From Cyclobacteriaceae bacterium (lineage in GTDB: Bacteria; Bacteroidota; Bacteroidia; Cytophagales; Cyclobacteriaceae), in the NCBI GenBank assembly GCA_016787605.1, contig JAEUUE010000124.1, forward strand, positions 1-64,000: a DNA stretch of 64,000 bases, read 5' to 3'. Made by a program: the position numbers and the translations under genes. Numbering within the stretch: position 1 is the first letter of the stretch; the number at the start of each line of letters is the position of its first letter. Positions 26,048-34,094 of this stretch are shown here, piece by piece. Below the pieces are notes generated by a model, which was not told the DNA's origin, ran no database searches, and saw only the letters and a program-made list of their open reading frames with translations.

Positions 26048-26410
26048 TTAATTGTTGGGCGACCCGGCGGCGATCCAGGCCTGGATCTTGCTGATGTTGC
26101 AGGAAGAAAGTTTGTTTCCGTTTTTCGGCATGGGTGAATAACCCGATGCCCAGGTAATGGTGCCCACTAACTGACCGTTGTTGACATATTTCATCACCTC
26201 TGTGTAAGAGTCCAGTTTGACACCGGCGGAGGCGAAGTTGCCCGAATGGCAGGAGACGCAAAACTGGTTCATCACGGGCACGACGTCAGCCTGGTAGGAG
26301 GGCGAGGCCGGCGGGACACAGTTGGTCTCCGGGTACAGGATGGCCTCCTTGTCGTAGTAACAGGCGCTCGCCAGGAGAGAGACCGAGATAATCAGTAGCC
26401 GGATTCGCAT
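26048..26410 (-). CDS. Mono-haem c-type cytochrome lipoprotein
   Basis: A 120-aa protein. The lipobox LLASAC at residues 12-17 marks a lipoprotein. One covalent haem site, FCVSCH near residues 50-55, is followed by FASAGVKLDSYTEVMKYV and, near the C-terminus, MPKNGNKLSSCNISKIQAWI, where the Met is a likely distal ligand. This is the short cytochrome/PSCyt1-like fold. It is close in pattern to the C-terminal half of the next gene upstream, so the two probably share origin. Likely electron carrier at the membrane. Confidence 0.8.
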   Translation of the reverse strand: MRIRLLIISVSLLASACYYDKEAILYPETNCVPPASPSYQADVVPVMNQFCVSCHSGNFASAGVKLDSYTEVMKYVNNGQLVGTITWASGYSPMPKNGNKLSSCNISKIQAWIAAGSPNN

Positions 26411-26415
26411 GTTGG

Positions 26416-27138
26416 TCAGTTGTTAAGGGCCCCGCCAACTACCCACTTGTTGATTTGGGTAATCTGGCAATCGGACAGCTTTCCTCCCTTAGGCATGGGA
26501 AATGGACCCGTGTGGGTGATGCTGGCCATCAGTTTTCCGTTCAGGGCAATGGCCTGTACGCCGGGGTAGGTATTGAGCAGGATACCGCCACCGGGATAGG
26601 AAGGATTATGGCAACTCACACAGTAGGTGGAAATCAACGGGTTGATGGTCGCCGTAAAAGCAAACTGGGTGGTATCGCAGGAGCAGTTGCACTTGATCGT
26701 GTTCTTTGCCCCTTCGTTGATCCATTTCGCGATGGAGTCACGCTGGGCTTTAGTCAGGGCGGTATTTGGAGGCGGAGGCATGATGTCTTCATCCGCAATC
26801 CCCGTAACCTGGTAAAGTTTGCTTGCGCCGGCATTGAACGGTACAATCCCTTTCTTCATGATGTTCTCATAGGTCGTCAGGTTGTAGTCATTGTCAGTGG
26901 CTGCATCGTGGCATCCGCTCTTGGCACAGGAAGATTGGAAAATGGGGAGTACGCTGCTTTCAAAGCACACGCCTACGTAGTTACAGTCCGCTCCTCCATA
27001 CCCGTCGTCCGGATTCACTACAACAGGTGGAGCGATGGCGGGAAAGGGATCGTGTACGCAGCCGTACAAAAGGAGGATGAGCAGGATAAGAAGGCTGCTG
27101 GATTTCAACGTATAGACTATTGAAAGTTCCTTCTTCAT
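26416..27138 (-). CDS. Di-haem c-type cytochrome lipoprotein (CX4CH and CXXCH)
   Basis: A 240-aa protein from ATG 27138 (MKKELSIVYTLKSSS), whose start overlaps the upstream stop as ATGA. The lipobox is LLLYGC near residue 27. The first site is CAKSGCH near residue 71, an unusual CX4CH spacing; the second is a standard CVSCH near 178. Each is followed by the LNTYPGVQAIALNGKL-type and MPKGGKLSDCQI-type segments seen in the smaller cytochrome. CX4CH haem attachment is known in some multihaem cytochromes, but the first site may also bind no haem. Part of the five-gene operon. Confidence 0.8.
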   Translation of the reverse strand: MKKELSIVYTLKSSSLLILLILLLYGCVHDPFPAIAPPVVVNPDDGYGGADCNYVGVCFESSVLPIFQSSCAKSGCHDAATDNDYNLTTYENIMKKGIVPFNAGASKLYQVTGIADEDIMPPPPNTALTKAQRDSIAKWINEGAKNTIKCNCSCDTTQFAFTATINPLISTYCVSCHNPSYPGGGILLNTYPGVQAIALNGKLMASITHTGPFPMPKGGKLSDCQITQINKWVVGGALNN

Positions 27139-27527
27139 GGTGTTTCCAAAATGGCTTGAGTGATGATCACGTCGGCGAGGTAGCCCGTGCATATGCCTCT
27201 CAGCACGATCTCCTGCCCGACAGCAGGGTTGGCCGGTTCGGCCAGGGTGCAATTCACGCCGAACATCAGGTCGCCAGTCTCCAGCACGATAACGGTGTTG
27301 CCGTCGGTATTTGTCTCTACCGATGTGACTTTTCCGGATACGAGGACAACCTTGTTGAGATACTTCGCGTTGGCGTCGGCCTCATTGGAGGCAAAGGCCT
27401 GGAATAAGGAGTCAGCCGAAATGCGGAGGGCTTCTTCATCCTGGACAGACCGGTGCGGCTTGTTGATGTAGAGGTAAACCCCGATAGCGGCCACGATGGC
27501 GATGGCAGCAAGGATGAGCTTTTTCAC
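27135..27527 (-). CDS. Membrane-anchored OB-fold protein (tRNA_anti-like)
   Basis: A 130-aa protein with an N-terminal membrane helix (LILAAIAIVAAIGVYLYI). A short linker (ISADSLFQAFASNEADANAKYLNK) leads to an OB-fold: VVLVSGKVTSVETN, VIVLETGDLMFGVNCTL and GQEIVLRGICTGYLADVIIT. The layout matches the tRNA_anti-like (PF12869-type) family, extracytoplasmic here despite its name. It is the first gene of the haem-c/YceI/DUF5777 operon and overlaps the next by 4 bp. Role unknown. Confidence 0.8.
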   Translation of the reverse strand: MKKLILAAIAIVAAIGVYLYINKPHRSVQDEEALRISADSLFQAFASNEADANAKYLNKVVLVSGKVTSVETNTDGNTVIVLETGDLMFGVNCTLAEPANPAVGQEIVLRGICTGYLADVIITQAILETP

Positions 27528-27534
27528 AATAGAA

Positions 27535-27609
27535 TATCTGGGAGATTAACTCCAGATAGCGTGCCAAAGTAACCACCTTGGAATTTGCCATTCTATGACC
27601 TGCGTCACA
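27535..27609 (-). promoter_or_regulatory. Promoter with CRP/FNR-like site, cytochrome operon
   Basis: Read with the operon, a CRP/FNR-type dyad (TATGA-N6-TCACA, 27594-27609, also readable as GACCTG/CAGGTC) is followed by a -7-like TTACTTTG (27565-27572) and a 24-bp near-perfect inverted repeat TATCTGGGAG/CTCCAGATA (27535-27558) just before the first gene. The CRP-like site would be centred about 45 bases before the inferred transcription start. Confidence 0.45.
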
Positions 27610-27695
27610 GGTCGCCAGGAGGCTGCTTTTAGAGGATAAACGGGTATTTTTCTCTAATTCAGCCGACCAACCGTCTTTTTCGGAAGAATACGGGG

Positions 27696-28316
27696 TTATG
27701 GCCGGCGGATGACCTTAAAAGCCAGGTTTCTGCCATGCCCCTGCATAATGGCCATGTTGATCCAGCTCAGGGCAAACTTCTCCAGCAGTTCAACCTTGTC
27801 ATCGCCACCGAAATCCCAGCACGCGCCGAATCCGATATCCAGGGACAGTTTCATGGCCACCGCCTTCGCGGATTTGTCATTACCCGCGCAAAACATATCG
27901 ATGCCACCAAATCCAGGGTATACCGGGTCAAGCATGTTTTCAAAGCCGGTAGTATTAAAGCATTTCACGACGGCCTCAGAGCCGGTCAATGCCTTCAGCG
28001 CATGAAACGCCGTGGGATAAGGCTCCGGACGCGTGCGAACCGAGTTGGTGGCGTCGATGATCACTTTGTTACGCACGTCACCCCACTCCGCCACAATATC
28101 CTTCACGGCCTCGGGCGGCGTGGTAAGGATGATTGCTTCCGCGTTCCGACAAGCGTCACGGACGGCAAGAAAGGGAACAGAAACGGATGCCTGCGCCTTG
28201 CGACTCTTGGCCGATCCCGCATCCCGAACACCAAATTGAACCACATGACCGGCACGGACCAGGCCCTGCGCCAGGGCGCTGCCTACATTACCAGAACCAA
28301 CTATCGCAATGATCAT
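27696..28316 (-). CDS. F420-dependent NADP reductase-like dinucleotide-binding protein
   Basis: A 206-aa protein from ATG 28316. The Rossmann motif is IVGSGNVGSALAQGLVRAGH at residues 5-24, with VRDAGSAKSRK at the nucleotide-selecting strand end, suggesting NADP. AIILTTPPEAVKDIV and VIIDATNSV follow, then KCFNTTGFENM near 118-128. This is the NADPH-dependent F420 reductase / YrpC-like family; many members in organisms without F420 have other, unknown substrates. It is divergent from the GH20 gene with 63 bp between starts. Confidence 0.85.
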   Translation of the reverse strand: MIIAIVGSGNVGSALAQGLVRAGHVVQFGVRDAGSAKSRKAQASVSVPFLAVRDACRNAEAIILTTPPEAVKDIVAEWGDVRNKVIIDATNSVRTRPEPYPTAFHALKALTGSEAVVKCFNTTGFENMLDPVYPGFGGIDMFCAGNDKSAKAVAMKLSLDIGFGACWDFGGDDKVELLEKFALSWINMAIMQGHGRNLAFKVIRRP

Positions 28317-28379
28317 AACTTCATAGGATTTTCTGACGTCCCAAATTACGCAATCACTTGTTTTAGTAATATTGACTTC

Positions 28380-30002
28380 ATGAAAATCGTAAGCGGGTTC
28401 TTGATCGCCGGCGCCGTAGCCTTGACCTCGTGTACCGAGAAGGCGTCGCCCGAAACCATGGCGGCATTTCAACATGTCATTCCGAAGCCCACGCAGGCGG
28501 AGACCGACGGAGGTGTCTTTGAACTGAATGCACAAACAACGATCCTCACCACTCCCGACGCCGGACCGGTGCCAACTTACCTGGCCGAAGTGCTGAGGAA
28601 GTCGACGGGATATGCATGGGAAATTCAGGAAGGCAGTTCCTCGCCTGAAGGGGATAATGCAATCATCTTGTTGTTGGAGGAGCACCCTGACTGGGGCGAC
28701 GAAGGATATGCCTTGACAGTGGATGAGGACAGGGTGCGAATTTCCGCCAACCATCCGGCAGGGCTTTTCTATGGTGTTCAGACCTTGCTGCAGATTCTTC
28801 CTCCTCGCGTCCACGAAAGCCGCGTCACCGATGGGCCATGGCTCATCGCCACCGGCCAAATCATCGACCAGCCGCGCTACGCCTGGCGTGGGATGATGCT
28901 GGATGTGGCCCGGCATTTCTTCACGGTGGAAGAGGTGAAGCGAACCATTGACCTCGCGGCGAAGTACAAACTGAACCGGTTTCACCTGCATCTCACCGAC
29001 GACCAGGGCTGGCGGATCGAAATCAAATCCTGGCCAAACCTCACCGCAATAGGTGGAAGCACAGAAGTAGGCGGAGGCAAGGGAGGATTTTATACTCAAG
29101 AGCAATACACGAAGTTGGTGACGTACGCAGCAATCCGGTTTGTTACGGTCGTGCCTGAAATAGACCTCCCCGGGCACATCAACTCGGCCCTGGCATCGTA
29201 TGGAGAATTGAACGGTGGAATCCATGTACCGGAAGAAGGCCGCGTGCCCGGGCCGGAAGTCAACTCCACGCTGGGCGGAAAGGATCGGCCCACCGCATTG
29301 TATACGGGTATCCAGGTGGGATGGAGCACGTTGCGCCTCGAAAAGCCGGCCACCATGAAGTTTGTTTCGGACGTGCTGCGTGAAGTAATGTCCCTGACGC
29401 CCGGACCGTACATGCACATCGGTGGTGACGAAGCGCACGTGACAAAAAAAGAGGACTACATCCAATTCATTGAGCGGTTCCGGGAAATCGTGCACGCCGG
29501 CGGCAAGCAGATGATTGGCTGGGAAGAAATTGGACAGGCGGCCATCGATGATCGTTCCATCGTTCAGCATTGGAGCCAGGCCAAATACGCGGTGACGGCT
29601 GCCGGGAGGGGGGCCAGGGTGATTATGTCACCGGCGACGAGAACCTACCTCGATATGAAATACGACTCGACCACCAGGCTGGGCCTCAAGTGGGCGGCGT
29701 ACATCGAGGTCGATGATGCCTATACCTGGGATCCGGATACGCTGCAAAACCTGGACCCATCTTCCATCCTCGGCGTGGAAGCGCCGCTGTGGGGAGAGAC
29801 GATCGATACCATGGAAGATATTGAGTACTTGCTTTTCCCAAGGTTGGTGTCTTTGGCCGAAGTATCGTGGACGGCCCAGCCGTCTCGGAATTGGGAAGAC
29901 TTCCGCATCCGCCTGGGGTATCACGGACAACAATTGGAGGCAATGGGAATACGCTACTACCCATCTCCCCTCGTGGACTGGAAGCAGCTCAGCCGCAACT
30001 AG
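28380..30002 (+). CDS. Beta-N-acetylhexosaminidase, GH20 lipoprotein
   Basis: A 540-aa enzyme. The ATG at 28380 gives a lipoprotein signal (VALTSC, residues 13-18). A GH20b N-terminal domain covers about residues 30-155. The (beta/alpha)8 barrel starts at YAWRGMMLDVARHFF, includes LNRFHLHLTDDQGWRIEIK, and carries the catalytic pair Asp350-Glu351 in HIGGDEAH. It removes terminal GlcNAc or GalNAc by substrate-assisted catalysis, probably from chitin or glycan fragments in the periplasm. A much longer upstream frame reading through the divergent gene is not used. Confidence 0.93.
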   Translation: MKIVSGFLIAGAVALTSCTEKASPETMAAFQHVIPKPTQAETDGGVFELNAQTTILTTPDAGPVPTYLAEVLRKSTGYAWEIQEGSSSPEGDNAIILLLEEHPDWGDEGYALTVDEDRVRISANHPAGLFYGVQTLLQILPPRVHESRVTDGPWLIATGQIIDQPRYAWRGMMLDVARHFFTVEEVKRTIDLAAKYKLNRFHLHLTDDQGWRIEIKSWPNLTAIGGSTEVGGGKGGFYTQEQYTKLVTYAAIRFVTVVPEIDLPGHINSALASYGELNGGIHVPEEGRVPGPEVNSTLGGKDRPTALYTGIQVGWSTLRLEKPATMKFVSDVLREVMSLTPGPYMHIGGDEAHVTKKEDYIQFIERFREIVHAGGKQMIGWEEIGQAAIDDRSIVQHWSQAKYAVTAAGRGARVIMSPATRTYLDMKYDSTTRLGLKWAAYIEVDDAYTWDPDTLQNLDPSSILGVEAPLWGETIDTMEDIEYLLFPRLVSLAEVSWTAQPSRNWEDFRIRLGYHGQQLEAMGIRYYPSPLVDWKQLSRN

Positions 30003-30008
30003 CGCAGG

Positions 30009-30632
30009 TCAGGCGGCGACAGGAGTTTTTCTTGCCGGGGTTGGAAATATGAAGTAGACCGGGATAAGAAAGTAGATCACCAGCGAAATCGCCGGACTGA
30101 CCCAGGCAAGCAGTGCACCTACCCAGTACAAGGCAGGCCCAAAGAGAAAGCTCCGCGTCACCTGGCGCTTGTGAAGACCAGGTACGGCAGGTACCTGAAG
30201 TAGCTCGGGGTGTTTTTGAAGATACATCCGGATGAAAGTGAACCCAAGGGCGGCGAAAGCCATGACCATTCCGAAGAAGAAGACAGCGAGTGGATTATGG
30301 ACATAGTCGCCCATCAGTGCCGTAGGAAACGGAATGAAGGAGCACCAGAGCAGCAAGTTGGCGTTGAGCCACAACAGCGGGTTGTCAACGGCCTTGATCG
30401 TTTCCAGCACCCGGTGATGGTTCACCCAAATGACACTTACGATAAGAAAACTGATCACCCAACTGACGAGTTTCGGCGTGAGGCCCCACAGGCTCTTCAG
30501 CAAGTCCGGCACCGAGTTGTGGTTCTCTATATGCGGCACTTTGATTTCCAGCACGAGCAGGGTGATGATGATGGCGAATACGCCGTCGCTGAAAGCTTCG
30601 ACGCGGGTTTTGGAGAAGGTATGATTATTCAT
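30009..30632 (-). CDS. TMEM175-family potassium-channel-like protein
   Basis: A 207-aa membrane protein with about six helices. The family signature RVEAFSDGVFAIIITLLVLEI is at residues 10-30 (the FSDG motif of TMEM175/DUF1211 channels). SWVISFLIVSVIWVNHHR and LLLWCSFIPFPTALMG follow. Bacterial TMEM175 proteins form tetrameric K+-selective channels. The stop lies a few bases from the convergent GH20 stop. It follows the gene at 30636 on the same strand with a 3-bp gap. Confidence 0.88.
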   Translation of the reverse strand: MNNHTFSKTRVEAFSDGVFAIIITLLVLEIKVPHIENHNSVPDLLKSLWGLTPKLVSWVISFLIVSVIWVNHHRVLETIKAVDNPLLWLNANLLLWCSFIPFPTALMGDYVHNPLAVFFFGMVMAFAALGFTFIRMYLQKHPELLQVPAVPGLHKRQVTRSFLFGPALYWVGALLAWVSPAISLVIYFLIPVYFIFPTPARKTPVAA

Positions 30633-30635
30633 GGT

Positions 30636-31265
30636 TCAAAAATCTTTTCGGATAAACAGGCCGACGTTGGACGTCGTGGAAAATGTGGTTCGACCGGTCT
30701 GGCCGAGATCCAGCCCGAGGCCTGCCTGCCAGCGCAGCCGGGGGAATCCCAGGCCCAGCCGAATCCGCTGAACAAGCGCCAGGGTGCCTTCGGGGTCAGC
30801 AGTAGTCAGCAATTCCAGCTGCGAGAACAGGCGATGACGACGGGATAGCTGTGGCTCCCACCGGGAAAGAAGGAACCAGTCGACTTTGGACTTCTGAAGG
30901 AGTTCGGCGGTCACCCACGTGAAGACCATCAGGTCGGCCTTTCTCTTGAAATACTGAAGGCCCGCTTTGGGGAAAAATCCCTGGGCGAAGAATTGCCCGG
31001 TGACAACAAGGCCCAGGCCGGAGGGAAAGTTATAGGATACCGCCAGGGTGGTGCCAAAGAACGTGCGGTTGCTGTAGTCGACGGCCGCCCGGGAGCGGTT
31101 GAAGAAAAGAAACCGGGTCGGGTTTCCGGCGGTATCGGGAAACGGCCGAAACCACAACACATCGGCTGTGGTCCGGTCATTTCCCACGAGCATCTCCACC
31201 GGCAGCTGCGCGGAGGAGATGCCGGTGAGGAACGTCTGGGCTATCCAAGGCAAGGCCCGGATCAT
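30636..31265 (-). CDS. Uncharacterised beta-rich secreted protein
   Basis: A 209-aa protein. Strand-like segments alternate throughout (TTLAVSYNFPSGLGLVVTGQFF, LMVFTWVTAELLQKSK, LALVQRIRLGLGFPRLRWQ) and it ends TSNVGLFIRKDF, resembling the closing strand of an outer-membrane barrel. A signal is plausible in the first 20 residues (ALPWIAQTFLTGISSAQ). Its start overlaps the stop of the DJ-1/hydrolase fusion gene by 4 bp (ATGA), so it is co-translated with it. No family recognised. Confidence 0.6.
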   Translation of the reverse strand: MIRALPWIAQTFLTGISSAQLPVEMLVGNDRTTADVLWFRPFPDTAGNPTRFLFFNRSRAAVDYSNRTFFGTTLAVSYNFPSGLGLVVTGQFFAQGFFPKAGLQYFKRKADLMVFTWVTAELLQKSKVDWFLLSRWEPQLSRRHRLFSQLELLTTADPEGTLALVQRIRLGLGFPRLRWQAGLGLDLGQTGRTTFSTTSNVGLFIRKDF

Positions 31266-32773
31266 TGCAGTTCGGTGAGCACCTTGACAAACTCTGCCGG
31301 TTGCACCACGAACGGAAGGTGAGACGTGGGCAACTCAACGACTTTCTTCACGGAGCCGTTCTTCCGGATCATGGCCTGCTGCAGGTTATAGCCCACCGCC
31401 TGGTCATTGCGCGTGGCGATGTAGAATTTCGGAACGGACCCGAATCCTGACTTGGTCAGCGCCAACTTCTCACTCATCGGCGCGGTGGGTTCCGGCTTGT
31501 GATATTTGACCAGCGCTTCCTTCATGTAGTCGGGGCAATCGGCGCAAACAGCAGGAACAATTACCTCCTTGCGGATCGATGCCGCGGACTTGTCCTCGCT
31601 GAAGATCATGGCGCCGCCCACAAGGCTCTGGGTATCGGTGCCGGAAAGAGTAAGCAAATCTTCGCCATTGGAGGGCAGGTAGGCCGCCACGTAAACCAGT
31701 CGTTCAATCTTGGCGGGATTTTTTTCGGCCACGGCAGAGATTACCATCCCGGCCATGCTGTGCCCTACCAGGGTTACTTTGCCAGGCTGTTGGTTGATCA
31801 CCTCGGTCACTTGCCTGACATAGTCGCTCATCGTCACCGAAGTGGGTGAGGCGAGATCAATTCCATGACCCTTGAGGTTGATCGTGATCACGTTAGCCTT
31901 CAAGGCCAGCTGGTTGCGCACCATGCCCCATGCACTCTCATCCGCCCACGCGCCGTGTACGAGTACATACGTGGGGTAGCGTGACGCGCCATTTTCGAGT
32001 GCTTTCAGGGTAAGCCGGGCGGCCAACGCCCCGCTGTTCTGCTGCTGGCCAGTGATGAGATTCCCGTCCTGCACCGCATAGGGAGCGAAGGGGGCGCCCA
32101 CCTCAAATCGACTGTTCGGCATTTTCCGGGCTTCGTCCTCGATGCGGAACGGTTGAATCTTCATGCCCACGAAGTTGTCGGCGTACTGCTCTTCGCTGGA
32201 GGCGAAACCCGTCCATCGTTTCCCTTCCACGAGATATTTCCCGTTGGGGAGCTTGGTCTTCAGGAGTATCGCGGTTCCGTGGCAGATGGCGGCCACAGGT
32301 TTTCCGGTCTGGTAGAAGTCGACAAAGAATTTATGGAGTTCAGCATTGTCCACGAAGGTGTACATCGGGCCCTGGCCGCCGCATACGAAGATGGCCTTGT
32401 AGTGGTCCGGATTAACCGTGGAAAGCTTGAGGGTATTTTCCAGCAAGGCCATTTTGGTTGGATCCTTTTTGAAGCCGAGTGAAATCAGGTCGAAGGCCGA
32501 GTAACGGCTGGCATCTTCCGGATCGCTGAACGCGTCGAATTTCACCGGGCCGCCGTCCGGGCTGGCAATTTCCACGGTGTAGCCGGCTTCGGTAAACTCC
32601 CAGTACGGGTGGGTGACTTCAGCAGCCCACACGCCGATGGGCCAACCGGTTTGTTTGCTAACCGATGGATTGGAAACGATCAGGAGGACTTTTCCTTTGG
32701 TTCCGGCCCCGTGCTGGGCGAAGGCCGCCAGGCCGGTAAACAAAAGGAATGAAAGGATGACTAGCTTTTTCAT
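31262..32773 (-). CDS. Secreted DJ-1/PfpI domain fused to alpha/beta-hydrolase
   Basis: A 503-aa two-domain protein with a signal peptide (MKKLVILSFLLFTGLAAFAQ). Residues about 27-255 are a DJ-1/PfpI domain of the Hsp31/glyoxalase III type, with nucleophile Cys164 in AAICHGTA. Residues about 268-503 are an alpha/beta-hydrolase: oxyanion segment VLVHGAWADESAW, nucleophile Ser339 in GHSMAG, and His485 in TSHLPF. Both active sites look intact. Each half normally exists as a separate protein. It is divergent from an HxlR regulator, a common arrangement for reactive-carbonyl stress genes, so detoxification in the periplasm is plausible. Confidence 0.85.
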   Translation of the reverse strand: MKKLVILSFLLFTGLAAFAQHGAGTKGKVLLIVSNPSVSKQTGWPIGVWAAEVTHPYWEFTEAGYTVEIASPDGGPVKFDAFSDPEDASRYSAFDLISLGFKKDPTKMALLENTLKLSTVNPDHYKAIFVCGGQGPMYTFVDNAELHKFFVDFYQTGKPVAAICHGTAILLKTKLPNGKYLVEGKRWTGFASSEEQYADNFVGMKIQPFRIEDEARKMPNSRFEVGAPFAPYAVQDGNLITGQQQNSGALAARLTLKALENGASRYPTYVLVHGAWADESAWGMVRNQLALKANVITINLKGHGIDLASPTSVTMSDYVRQVTEVINQQPGKVTLVGHSMAGMVISAVAEKNPAKIERLVYVAAYLPSNGEDLLTLSGTDTQSLVGGAMIFSEDKSAASIRKEVIVPAVCADCPDYMKEALVKYHKPEPTAPMSEKLALTKSGFGSVPKFYIATRNDQAVGYNLQQAMIRKNGSVKKVVELPTSHLPFVVQPAEFVKVLTELQ

Positions 32774-32841
32774 GCGGATAAATCAATTGGTGTGGTGCAA
32801 AAATCCGCTGGTATGGTCCCCCGGACAATATATAGTCATTT

Positions 32842-32912
32842 AAGTAGGATACTTCCCTTTGGGAAAGAAATGGCAAAACAGCGGGTTGAGCAATGGATTT
32901 GCCGTAGCTTTG
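32842..32912 (+). promoter_or_regulatory. HxlR promoter and AAGTA/TACTT dyad
   Basis: TAGCTTTG at 32905-32912 is a TAnnTTTG -7 element, with TTG at 32886-32888 as -33, and it ends 17 bases before ATG 32930, which fixes that start. AAGTA-GGA-TACTT (32842-32854) upstream is a candidate HxlR operator between the divergent genes. Confidence 0.55.
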
Positions 32913-32929
32913 TTTCTCAGATTATCCCC

Positions 32930-33301
32930 ATGCCTGACTTTATCTACGACAAGAAGCTGTATTACAACCCGGTGGAATTCGCCATGGACCGCATCGGCGG
33001 GACGTGGAAGATGCCGATCCTCTGGCGCCTGCGGGAGAAGAAGATGCGATACAGCGAGTTGAAAAGGGACCTGCCGCACATCACGCACAAGATGTTGTCT
33101 TCCGTGCTGCGTGAACTGGAGGCGGAGGGATTTGTAACCCGTAAGGTCTACCCGGTTGTACCCCCGAAAGTGGAGTACACGATCACGCGTCGGGGAGAAC
33201 GCGTGATTCCGGTCATTGAAGTTATTCGAAAGTTTGGAACGGAACTTATGCGCGAGTTTGGCGTAAAGGAAACCGGAGGGACAAGGGGTCAACAAAAATG
33301 A
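32930..33301 (+). CDS. HxlR-family transcriptional regulator
   Basis: A 123-aa protein starting MPDFIYDKK at 32930. The HxlR (DUF24) winged helix is clear: FAMDRIGGTWKMPILWRLRE, KMRYSELKRDLPHITHKMLS, LRELEAEGFVTRKVYPVVPP and VEYTITRRGERVIPVIE. A longer frame from 32792 would include the promoter and is rejected. HxlR proteins sense electrophiles or quinones, often through an N-terminal Cys; none is present in this short form. The DJ-1/hydrolase gene divergent to it is the likely target. Confidence 0.9.
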   Translation: MPDFIYDKKLYYNPVEFAMDRIGGTWKMPILWRLREKKMRYSELKRDLPHITHKMLSSVLRELEAEGFVTRKVYPVVPPKVEYTITRRGERVIPVIEVIRKFGTELMREFGVKETGGTRGQQK

Positions 33302-33303
33302 AA

Positions 33304-33328
33304 GGAGGCTGCGGGTAAAGCAGCCTCC
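33304..33328. terminator. Convergent terminator after HxlR and barrel genes
   Basis: GGAGGCTGC and GCAGCCTCC (9-bp perfect arms, 7-base loop) lie between the convergent stops at 33301 and 33350. A T-rich tail is present on the minus-strand side. Confidence 0.7.
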
Positions 33329-33349
33329 GGATGTTTAGCGCTTTCAGGT

Positions 33350-33934
33350 CTATTTTTTACCTCCACCAATCGAGCCGCCGATTCGGAAGCCGATGTAGCT
33401 ATAGTTTGAGGTGGTGGTCGTTGTTCCAAATCCGCCGATGCTAACCGTGGTCTCCTGGGAGGGTATTACGTTGTAATCGATTGAAAGATTGAAATGGCCA
33501 AGGTCGAATCCTATTCGGGGATAGAACCCGAAGACCGTGGCCGCGGCATTGAGGTTGACGTTGGACCCGCCAATGTCGGCGGAAGCTGCGGCAAGCGTAA
33601 ACATACCAAAGCCGGCACCGACAAATGGCCTGAAGGTATTGTTACTGAAATAGTATTGGCCGTTCAGGGTGTATGATCCTACCCCAAACGCACTCGTCGT
33701 GTACGGAGTACCGGAAATGGGTTTTCCGAGAAAGGCTGCCGATTCAATGCGCAAGCCGGCGGCAATCTGGTCCGTAATGCGATACATGGGCTCCAGGTAC
33801 AGGAGCACACCACCGCTGCCTTCATTGGGAACGCCGTAGCCAAGACCTATGCCAACTTTGAATTTCTTGTAGTCTTGCGCATCTGCAGCAGAAAAAACGA
33901 GAACGACCACGGCAAGCAAGATAATCTTCTTCAT
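33350..33934 (-). CDS. Outer-membrane beta-barrel protein (porin-like family)
   Basis: A 194-aa protein with a signal peptide (ends SAADAQ, residue 20). Eight or so amphipathic strands alternate with turns: FKVGIGLGYGVPNEG, YLEPMYRITDQIAAGLRIE, GQYYFSNNTFRPFVGAGFGM, FYPRIGFDLGHFNLSIDY and SYIGFRIGGSIGGG. This is the OMP_b-brl type of small barrel. Residues FGTTTTTSNY suggest a surface loop. A 7-bp-arm hairpin (33966-33991) lies in its upstream region. Specific function unknown. Confidence 0.8.
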   Translation of the reverse strand: MKKIILLAVVVLVFSAADAQDYKKFKVGIGLGYGVPNEGSGGVLLYLEPMYRITDQIAAGLRIESAAFLGKPISGTPYTTSAFGVGSYTLNGQYYFSNNTFRPFVGAGFGMFTLAAASADIGGSNVNLNAAATVFGFYPRIGFDLGHFNLSIDYNVIPSQETTVSIGGFGTTTTTSNYSYIGFRIGGSIGGGKK

Positions 33935-34094
33935 GTGAAGTGTTTTTGTTACAGCCTACTCTCTTCTCGGGCTTTTCGGCGGACGCCCGAGGGAAAGTCG
34001 ATAACTTCACCTCAAATTCTGTTTCCTGCCTTGCGAAGCAGCGGTATTTGTTTGTGAGTGCCTTTTCTTGTTTTGTGGGAAGAGGGCCGGGAGG

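Noticed and set aside
27735..28379. A long N-terminal extension of the GH20 gene
   Set aside because: It reads antisense through the F420-reductase-like gene, and the lipoprotein signal at 28380 is a much better start.
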